A stretch of DNA of 64,000 nucleotides, taken from NCBI GenBank assembly GCA_015178975.1, contig WHVD01000057.1, positions 434,001 through 498,000 of the forward strand. The letters are read 5' to 3'. A program made the position numbers and the translations under genes. Below, in pieces: positions 55,455 to 64,000 of the stretch (position 1 is its first letter; every line of letters starts with the position of its first letter). This stretch comes from Hysterangium stoloniferum. Its lineage: Eukaryota > Basidiomycota > Agaricomycetes > Hysterangiales > Hysterangiaceae. The notes under the pieces were generated by a model, which was given only the letters and a program-made list of their open reading frames with translations, was not told the origin of the DNA and made no database searches.

Positions 55455-58400
55455 ATGTCTGAACCTCCACGCGGCCCAGCAGATGATGCCGACAGAGTAG
55501 GCATGTTCTTGTGAATGCATGATAGACATTGATTTCGAGTAGATCCGGCTCAAACGACTAGCAAAGCTTGCTCAAGAACCGCCAAGGACGCCACAGGCAT
55601 CCACCTCGACATCTCCACCGCCGACTGCTGCCAAACCTATACCGAAATCTTCTCCAAAAATCACACAGGATTACAACCTCTCGCCGCAGAGTAATATTGC
55701 CAAGCGGAAGCTTGCAGCTGTCACACACGAGCGATTGGACTTTGATACATGGGAGGATGGTATGCTTACCGATGTCCTGAAAGTCACACTCGTTGTAAGC
55801 CTCGTCTCACATCGCTGTACACTGTAAAATAATATTTTTGTTCTCTCAGAGGCAAAAGGCGGAACAGAGCGGTTTTGATTTGGTATGGCTGAAAAGCTTG
55901 CAGAATGAGTTAGAGACGGAAGGTGGGCATATAACATTTATGGTTTCTACCCGGAATATTGACACGTACTTCAGGTGCAATGAACCCTATTCGACTTCGA
56001 TGTGATATCGCAGATCGCCTTCTAATTGCTCGTCTTGAACTTGATCCGAGTGGCATGTCGTACGTCTAGTCTTTATCTTCTCACAGCGGACATTTACCAC
56101 TGAAAGCCATTAGCGACGACCTCGATTTTCTTCCCATTCTTGCATCCCTTCCCCCTGAACAAACCGTGATCGAGTATCTAGTTGGATGCTGGAAACGTTT
56201 AAATGAAGCGAAATTCAAGCTCAAAGTGAGTCAACATCGTCCTTTCACTGTCGAGTTAAATCAAAACGTCATTTTTAGGCTCGGGGCTATTTGCCGTCAG
56301 ATGTGGCTATTGCTCTCCCTCAGTTGGACAAGCTGCGCTCATTAATAGTTTCCTACACTGGGTTTACCATGCAAGATCCAGACATGTTCCCACAACCTGC
56401 AAGGTTTGTAAATACCAGTGTTTCATGATTGTGACTAATGAAAAAAATATTTATAGAAAACAATGTGGAGCCGTGGAACTCATACCATCTCTTCTTTCGC
56501 TGTCCGCCATCTCGCCACTCGCTGCCATCTCCACTTCATCAACAGTGATAGCCCCTACAGACATCGTGGATTTTTTTACTGATTTGTCCAATCGTTTCTT
56601 TGGCGAGGGCTTGGAAGATGTGATGTCCCCTATTTTCCAACAGTTATGCTTCCATGAATCGCTCCTACGTCCTGAAGGTCTTGGAGGTGGCGATACGGCA
56701 TGGCGTTCTGTCGTAGCAGCTTTAGAGTGTCTAACAAGTATAAAAGGCATTGCTACGATCATCACCCGTTTAGATGCTTGGTGCCCTGAAGATGCAACTG
56801 CAGCCGACTTCGAAAAACGAAGCCTTTTAGGACCACTACTGCGGCTAGGCGTTTTCAATCGTGAATGGGTACGCACATAGCATCAACTGCCCTACGACTA
56901 TGTTTACAGGATCCTTCTATAGCCTCAAATCGCATCCACCTACTTTTCTGATCCGCTCAAACGGACGCGTCAGGACGTCGATTCATCGAACGCGAGTTTA
57001 CGCTTGACATTACAAAGTTTGCAAGGGTCCCTTTTCCAGATTTTCAACGCGATCATTAGAGCTTCGCCTGAATCTCGTGAGGGTGCGCTGGCATATTTTG
57101 CGAGGGCCGTGAATCTTAACGTGAAGCGAGGTGGTATGCAAGTAAGTGTATCTCAGGTAGTTCGGGTGCTTCGTTCTCATGTGCATTTAGGTGAATTTTG
57201 AAACAGTCGCATCAGACGCATTCTTGATCAACTTACATGCTATCCTACTTCGCTTCGCGGAACCATTTATGGATGCGAGATATTCCAAAGTGCGCGTTCG
57301 ATCGCCGCGGAGCTAGTGCTGTGTTCTAACGTCCGCCTAGTTGAATAGGATTGATCCTGATTATTATCGTCGCTCACAGCGATTAGACATCAGCGATGAA
57401 ACTCGACTCAAGGCCACCAGTGATGATGCAGCGAAATGGGTTGATGATGCAATGCCATGTTAGCCGTTGTTGCTGTAAATCATGTTATGCGGAACTAAAC
57501 AACCTCCGCAGCTTCGGACCCTCCAAACTTTATTACTGAGGTTTTCTTTATCACGGTTGCTTTAAACCATTACGGCCTTGTTCGGACCACGCAAGAATAT
57601 GACCAACTCGGAAAAGAGCTAGACCAAATGCAAAGGTATTTGGATACTATTTATGCAGATACAACATGGCCAGGGGTGAGTGGGACTGATTATCTTCCTC
57701 GTGTGTTAGTGGCACTAGCGCTTTTTTCTCTTTAGACGCCTTTGCAGGCGCAGTTTGATGCACGGATTCAAGCTGCAAAGGTTGGAGTCATTATTGCCAT
57801 GGAAGATTACTATGCTTATATTGCATTTCAGAACGAAATGGCTAAAGTTCACCAATCTTTATTTGCGTATCAGGTCCAACTAGCAGACCCTGATTACATG
57901 TTTCGCAACATTGGTTTCACAACTTTCTTGTCTGTTTGGTTGATCCGGCTTGTCGATCCACGGAAGGCACATCCACACACGGTTATTGAGTACATCTGTC
58001 CCTTTGATCTTGTAATACTTCTAGAGGATAACATTATACCCTACAGGCTTCCTCTTCCTCAAGAGATACCCACTGGTTTTAAGATGTTACCAGAGTATTT
58101 CATCGAAGATATTGTAGATTATTATTTATATCTAGTCGTGTGGGTTTTCCTTCCCTCCTGGTCCTATATTTATTCATCTAATAAAGTAAATGTTCACAGA
58201 CATCAGCCACAGAGTCTTGAATTATCAGGGAAAGCAGAGCTTGTTGACTTTGCAGTTGCTTTTCTATCTTCAACATGGTATATCACTAATCCCCACCTCA
58301 AGTCAAAGCTTGTGCAGGTATGTTGCCGTGCAACCTTGAAGGCAGGTTCCAACCCATCTTTGAACTTAGACATTGTTTTATGGGACGTTGCCATATGGCA

Positions 58401-59859
58401 ACCAAAATTTGGGGTTGCTCGGCGGTATCATCAATTCGCACCCACTAGCCTTGAAACATCTCGTGTCGTGTTTAATAACCTTTTATATTGGTAATGTTTG
58501 TGTATATTGCTCCTTTTCATGACCTTACATCACTTGCAGAGGTTGAATCGACAGGCACCCATACACAGTTTTATGACAAGTTCGGTATGTTCTTTTCTGT
58601 TGTATTTTTACGATTGAAGAAGACTGATTGAGGTATATACAGAAACTCGGTGAGTGCTATTCTCTTCTCATATGGTCTAATAGTCATCTCGATGTAATAG
58701 GCGACATATTGCTCAGATATGGAAAGTTATTTGGACTAATCCGATACACCGAGAAGCCCTGAGTGCACAGGCCGGGTATGATTGTCATTGTATAGCTTCC
58801 ACAGACTCTGATAATTATCTCAGTGACATGGAGAAGTTTGTTAAGTTCGTCAATCTAATGATGAATGACGTGACATACCTCCTGGACGAAGCTTTGAGAA
58901 AATTAACAGAGATCTCCGGTCTACAATTGGAAATGGAAAACCGCGAGACTTGGGCAGCGCAACCACAAGCACACAGACGTGAGCGAGAGCGTTTCTTACA
59001 CCAACTGGAAGGCGCTGCAACGTCGTATAATTCATTGGGCAAGTCCACTGTAGCCCTTCTGAAAGAGTTTACGGCAGAAACCAAGGAACCTTTCATGACA
59101 CCTGAGATTGTGGATCGGCTTGCAGCTATGTTGAATTACAACCTAGATGCATTAGCCGGGTCGAAATACCAGGACCTCAAGGTGAAGAACCCGGAAAAAT
59201 ACAGGTTCAACCCAAGAGAACTGCTCAGCGATATTCTTCAAGTGTTTTTGAATCTGAGCGATCAAAGTGACTTTGTCAGAGCGGTGGCGGGAGAGGGTCG
59301 AAGTTACAGAAAGGAGCTGTTTGAGCGCGCAGCTGGAATAGCTATGAGGAGATCGCTCAAAACGGAGACGGAGATCAGACAGTTGAGGATGTTTGCTATG
59401 GAGGTGGAAGAGATGAGAGCTACTCTTGAAGCTGAGGATGATCTGGGTGAAGTACCTGATGAATTCTTGGGTATGTCGCGTCGCTGCGGGTCTGATGCAA
59501 TGGTTGCTAACATATTGTTTAGATCCTCTCATGTATACGATTATGCGGGATCCTGTGACTTTACCGTCCTCGCGGACCGTTGTAGATCGGTCAACTATCA
59601 AGTCGCATTTATTGTCAGACGCCACCGATCCATTCAATCGTGTGCCTTTGAAGTTGGAGGAAATCGTACCTAGTCCGTCTCTTTCACCTTTTTTGAAATC
59701 TTAAATATTAACTCATACGCATCTGCTATAGACTCGGAGCTGAAGGCACAAATAGATGCTTTCTTGGCGGAACGAAGGAAGAAAGGTGGAGCCAGCGCGT
59801 TAGGAATGGTGGCGGACACTGTGATGCAAGCAGATGAGGACATTGGAGATTCTATTTAA
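55455..59859 (+). CDS. UFD2: Ubiquitin conjugation factor E4 (UFD2), U-box ubiquitin-chain elongation factor
   Basis: E4 extends ubiquitin chains on substrates of the ubiquitin-fusion-degradation/Cdc48 pathway. The first exon, 55455-55496 ([14 protein letters not shown]), joins RLKRLAKL, the family's N-terminal signature. Many exons follow with introns of about 50 bases. The helical UFD2 core is readable throughout: for example [17 protein letters not shown], then after a 63-base intron [19 protein letters not shown], then FYGTLPYGN. An apparent micro-exon, AAACTCG, at 58643-58649, completes [11 protein letters not shown]. The last exons hold the U-box: [24 protein letters not shown] with the NRVPL segment, followed by [15 protein letters not shown]. 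The stop TAA is at 59857. Length is roughly 1,050-1,100 residues, usual for the family. All visible parts keep frame. Confidence 0.9.
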
Positions 59860-60521
59860 ACTTCAAGCAACTAGGGCTTGAACTGTTACTATGACAGTAT
59901 TTTCATCGCAGCCAGTATAAAGAAACGACTACGTACATATCACACTTGACCTCATGGTGATGTTACCAGTCCCTCGGCACATGCACAAGCAAATCGAATG
60001 AGAAAGCGAATACACATAGGGATACATCGCAAACGCCATTGGTCCCGAAGCTTTATCCAGTTTAGAAACATGTAAGTATATGTTCTGCTCACATTTTATT
60101 CTGAGGATTAATATTCGTACGACGCACTATAACACTGGCCAATGAACAGTTTCTCTAGAGTGCTGCGTAGTATGACGTCGATAGCCACTGTGGCGTGGCA
60201 CGGTCCATCGCTAAGAATTAAGCACTGTTGATGGTGAGTGTGAGAAATTCTTTCTTGTCCGACGTGAATAAGACCCTTTGGTGAACGTTGTCCTGACGAC
60301 TCCTTGCTTAGAAATTTTTCAAAAAAGGGCATATGGGTTCATCTATAAAGACTGCGAATAGGAGTGTCGTGTAGACATATTGTCAATCTAGCAGCATCAA
60401 TCCAGCAACAACCCAGATTTCAGACCCCGCCCGTTTCTGCTTCGTGTCTGACACTTTCACACGGTCGTCCAACTCTCTTCTCGTCATAATATTGGCTTTT
60501 CTCCATCTGGAGGGCATACCA
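59860..60521. other. Intergenic, nothing recognised
   Basis: Spacer between UFD2 and the bL35m gene. Only short unsupported open frames are present. Confidence 0.4.
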
Positions 60522-60858
60522 ATGCTCTGTTTCTTCGGAAGATCATTTGTTACGGCACGAGTGGCGGTGGGAACGACCCATACAAGCTTCTCCACCTCAG
60601 CTTTCACCCAATTTCCCAAGTTGAAATCTCACTCTGGTGCAAAGAAAAGGTTCAAATTACTCCCTAATGGGTCGTTCAAACGCGTGCGTTTTCTTGTCCC
60701 CGTTTTGAGTTTGTCTCATTATCGCATCGTAGGCAAAGGCTGGACATCAGCACCTCAACGCCTGCAAGCCGCCTGCACGAATCAATCGCCTTGCCCAAGC
60801 AACATATACTTATGGCCCACAAACATCCAAGTTGAAAAAAATGTTACCATATGGTTAG
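60522..60858 (+). CDS. Mitochondrial large-subunit ribosomal protein bL35m
   Basis: Two exons, 60522-60683 and 60733-60858, separated by a 49-base intron, give 95 residues. The start MLCFFGRSFVTARVAVGTTH is chosen because it gives a typical mitochondrial presequence (Arg-containing, no acidic residues) ending in FSTSAF. The conserved bL35 core follows: KLKSHSGAKKRFKLLPNG, then after the intron AKAGHQHLNACKPPARINRL. The C terminus is KKMLPYG, as expected near the end of the family. An in-frame methionine 26 codons upstream (60444) is also open and may be used. It is part of the mitochondrial ribosome 50S-like subunit. Confidence 0.88.
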
Positions 60859-61598
60859 AAAGTAAGGTAAAAGTTGTGTTGTGATAGTAGCACCACGGGG
60901 AATATACTTATTGTGTGAGTTTTGTTAAAGTGTGTGGGCACTTCGATTTAATAACTGTGTTTTGTCTTTGCTAGATGCATAACTAAGTGAACATAGAAGT
61001 GAACATAGAGAGACACCAGATATGGTTGAATCGTATTTGATAGATCATCAATGGCACTTAGGCAGGAGACGCGTTTCGCGTTTGACAGTTGGTCGCGACG
61101 TGTTTGCAATTGCTCTGCCGGTGTAATGCAATGATGCTGGAGTATATGAGTTTCCAGCGTTTATAATAATCTTACGAAAATATTATGTGCACCCGGCGTC
61201 ATGTAGGCAGACTCCCGCAGACCTGAAGCTGGGCAGAGAATTAACAGCAAGTCCATTGGTAGTGGAACATGAGAAATTGCCAAATGTGATCCGCTTTGGC
61301 TGGGACGATCATTCTGGCTCAAAATTAGTCCTAGGCGCCTGCATAAACATCTATTCATGGGTTCAGTCTATGCTCATACGCGCCTTCAGGCGATGTTCAA
61401 TCAGTGATTATCTCTATGGTTCTAATTTATAGGATGGTTTTGGCCCATCACGGGCTTGCCACGCTCATCTCACTTGTGTCAATTATTGTATCCGAGTAGG
61501 AGCCGGTTGATTTGCAGAAAGTTCAAGTAGAGTTGGTGTCCCATACACGTCGTTTGCTAACTGCTTCTCGCCCTCCGACGGTGCATGCTGGCGTACGC
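60859..61598. other. Intergenic, nothing recognised
   Basis: Spacer and upstream region of the DUF6533-like gene. No RNA gene, repeat or convincing open frame was found. Confidence 0.4.
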
Positions 61599-63134
61599 AT
61601 GTTCAAAATCCTTTCTCCTGACCAAGTTGCGGATGCCGTCGAGGAAATTAATATTATTCGCTATGTGACCAGTAAGCTGCGAGCCTGTGTCATATGAATA
61701 CCATTGACTCCCAAATTTTGATCGGTCAGCTGCCGCGTATGTTTGTCTTGTCTTGGAACACATAGCCTCCATCCCAGAAGTATGAGCTATCAGCCATAAG
61801 CATATCCCGGTCCATCTCATGTTATTGCGTAGGAAATCGACTTTGTATGGAAAGCACCGTGGAACGTTGCGAGTATACTGTTCCTGCTATTTCGATATTC
61901 ATCCCTGGGTGGCACTACTATGCTCCTTCATCGTACGTGTCCATAGCTATTGAGGGCGTACGAGCCAAGAGATTTGATTGCATTTGTAAAATTCAGTGAT
62001 GGCGGGGCTGTCGGAGCCATTGAGCGAAGCTGTCAGTCTTATAGATGTATAGTCATTTCGGAGACCATCACTGACACACTCTTAGTTGTTTGTCATCTCC
62101 CTTTGAGCATAGCGCTTTATCAAACTGGCATCGTATATTCTAGCTGTAAACATACCATCGCCACGCTCTCAGCGCTGGCGGTGCTTTCCATGGGGATCGC
62201 CGATGCCCTAGTAATGCTTCGCGTATCCGTCCTGTGGGGACGCCAGCGTGTTGCATTGTCGATACTATTCGTCTCTTTCCTACTGACCTTTTCGACGGCG
62301 GTTATTTGTGCAATTATAGCGTCGATCTCACTCGTTTGTACGCCAACAACACATGTCATGTTTTCGGCTTACATATTGCTATTTTTCCTAGCCACTACCG
62401 CATATATGCCCCTAAAAAGGGTCTGCGAACCCATGTCGAGACCCCATGCCCTCGTGGGGGTTTGGGTTTCCGGTGTGAGTTGTGCAGTGCCACCGGCCGA
62501 AGCTCACTTTCAAACTTACGTGGTTTAGATGGTGTTTGATGCTCTAGTCTTGTCCATGACTAGCTGGAATGCATGCGCAAGACCTCGAAGGCAATCCACA
62601 CCTCTGACACTCGCCTTGCATCATGATGGCATCACCTATTTTCTGGTTCGTACAAGACCTGGGTGCACAGGTTGCATAAGATTAACTTTTTTGACAATGT
62701 ATATTAGGTTCTAGCTGGTGTGTCCAAATGATATAACTGAAAACCGCTAATCCTTCAACAACTTGCAGGTCTCCGCGCCTTTAATACATTCATGACAGTT
62801 TTCGCCCGATTCTTCATTGTTGGCGTATGGTGAGCACTGCGACAGTATTTGGACAGCAGAGTAACATCCACTGACATTACCCAGCGTTTCGTGGCCGGTT
62901 TCGGCCATCGCCCTCAGCCGCTGCATACTGAAGTTACGAAAACTGGAAAAGGCCGACCGCGACGACGACACATGTGTTGACGATTCCAAAGCTTCATACG
63001 CACCATTTGAGCTTGAACCATTGGATATATCGCCTACAATTAATGCTGAGTCTTTCACAAGTTATGTGGGAGATTGGAGCGAGCTTCGAAGTAGAATAGA
63101 AGGGAAATTGAATAATCCAACACACGATGATTAA
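61599..63134 (+). CDS. DUF6533-like seven-helix membrane protein of basidiomycetes
   Basis: Multi-exon gene. Start MFKILSPDQVADAVEEIN at 61599; exon 1 ends 61671. The next exons give TAAYVCLVLEHIASIPE and EIDFVWKAPWNVASILFLLF; the first helix followed by an Ile-Trp/Val-Trp-K-x-x-W motif is the DUF6533 hallmark. Further hydrophobic segments follow (for example ATLSALAVLSMGIADALVML, and LSILFVSFLLTFSTAVICAI), then DALVLSMTSWNACARPRRQS and DGITYFL. The last exons carry FNTFMTVFARFFIVGV and a charged C-terminal tail ending at TAA 63132. The exon borders between about 61930 and 62530 are only partly resolved. Homologues are abundant, often expanded, in mushrooms. The function is unknown, perhaps receptor-like. 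Confidence 0.75.
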
Positions 63135-63243
63135 TAAAAATAATGTCGACTCGATAGATGGAACCGGGAAAGAGAAGGAGGCGCCCTAACATCAATGTGG
63201 GACCAGACGACGACACCATCCATTCCATCTGTGTAATGTCTAA

Positions 63244-64000
63244 TTATACCATTCTTCGACAGAGATCATATCGTTCAAGTTGTGACCCTGAGATGAGCCA
63301 GAGTGCGTCTGTCATCTCAATAGATGTTACTTGCAATCCATGAATAGGTTCTGAGAATGTACGAGCTAGAAGGCCATTCCAGTTCTCTTGTGGCGGGCCA
63401 AGCTGCTCCCCAGTTCGTAGTGACCATGCTCTAATCCGAAGATCCTCACCTACAAGAAATAAAAAGTCTTGTACAGGATCAAGCGCCAAACCCTAATCAG
63501 ATCTTCCATTTACTATGTGCCAGTATACGTAGTTTACGGCGTCGACTTACCAAGTTATTCGTGTAGGAGTTCACGTGCCCCTGCAGAGAATTGACAGGTT
63601 GCGAGCGCTTTGAGTGGCGTATCATGCGTATATCATGAAGCTCAACCTATCATGCCATAAGTCGAGAGGTAGGTTTAAAATGGCAAAGAGACCGACCGTG
63701 CCATCCATTGCTACAATCAACAGTTGGTGCTCGTGTATTCGTCGCAAATTTGTGATTGCGGTTTGTCTGTCATGAGCCATGAATCGATCGCCTAAAGCAT
63801 CGCGCCGATGATTTATTCGTAGATCGAACAACTGCACACTGCCGTTCCGTGCGCCCGTCCAGACTTCGTTCTAAGGTGGGCGGGTCGTTATGGTACGACA
63901 TTCCGGTAGATATTCAACATACCATCTCACGATCCAATGCAAAGACATCGCTGCCGGTCTCCAGAGTAAACATGTGACTAGGACTGTCCACATCTGGAAT
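63244..64000 (-). CDS. WD40-repeat protein, DCAF4/WDR21-like (partial, 3' end only)
   Basis: The gene runs off the right edge. On the minus strand the visible part reads EVWTGARNGSVQLFDLR, then LLIVAMDGTVGLFAI, then after short introns QGHVNSYTNN joined to LGLALDPVQDFLFLVGEDLRIRAWSLRTGEQL, ending with LERYDLCRRMV-stop at 63244. The repeated blade ends (VQLFDLR, IRAWSL) and the GHVNSY...DP...L..AGED pattern are characteristic of DCAF4/WDR21-type propellers, which act as substrate receptors for CUL4-DDB1 ubiquitin ligases. The N-terminal blades are outside the window. The gene is convergent with the DUF6533-like gene (110 bases apart). Confidence 0.65.

Noticed and set aside
63158-63343. Plus-strand 61-codon frame after the DUF6533-like gene
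   Set aside because: It overlaps the well-supported WD40 gene on the minus strand and has no features.

Overview
The window looks like a basidiomycete (mushroom-forming Agaricomycete) nuclear contig. Its genes are broken by many short GT-AG introns of about 48-70 bases. One gene family is basidiomycete-typical (a DUF6533-like membrane protein). The mobile elements (chromodomain Gypsy, fungal RNase H LINE, Tc1/mariner, Copia-type LTRs) are also typical of these fungi. No bacterial features were seen.

Layout. (1) 1-5.5 kb: a repeat arm, an LTR fragment and a Crinkler-like NTPase/nuclease gene on the minus strand, with a 5'-truncated LINE inserted just upstream of its start codon. (2) 5.5-26.4 kb: old transposon territory with visibly few CG dinucleotides. 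It holds a solo LTR with a 22-bp minisatellite, dead gag and pol relics, three Tc1/mariner copies (one split by another solo LTR, one with its catalytic core deleted), two inverted copies of a hairpin-bearing repeat, and a short internal telomere-like tract. (3) 26.4-40.6 kb: a decayed but nearly full-length chromodomain Gypsy element (LTR, gag, PR-RT-RNaseH-IN-chromodomain, extra 3' ORF, LTR). Two solo LTRs of one family have landed in it, one in its 5' LTR and one in gag. (4) 40.6-45.3 kb: small repeats, a foldback element, a Copia-type solo LTR, a tRNA-like sequence and fragments of genes. (5) 45.3-64 kb: a compact gene-rich segment with a 2,4-dienoyl-CoA reductase (SPS19), a C1orf74/DUF4504-like gene, a PAXBP1/GCFC-like splicing protein, a protein with a GDIDF motif, the RNase P/MRP subunit POP3, the ubiquitin-chain elongation factor UFD2 (E4, U-box), mitochondrial ribosomal protein bL35m, a DUF6533-like membrane protein and the 3' end of a WD40 (DCAF4-like) gene.

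The housekeeping genes are not a functional cluster. They are arranged as divergent pairs (C1orf74-like/GCFC; POP3/UFD2, whose start codons are 85 bp apart) and convergent pairs. The most unusual material is in the repeats: (a) a solo-LTR family with exact 5-bp target duplications in which different copies have expanded different internal tandem repeats, including about 1.2 kb of a pentanucleotide; (b) a long extra open reading frame between the chromodomain and the 3' LTR of the Gypsy element; (c) a stop-codon pattern (ten in-frame TGA, one TAA) and LTR differences that point to C-to-T decay at CpG. Exon boundaries were read by eye from splice signals and frame continuity and need RNA support.
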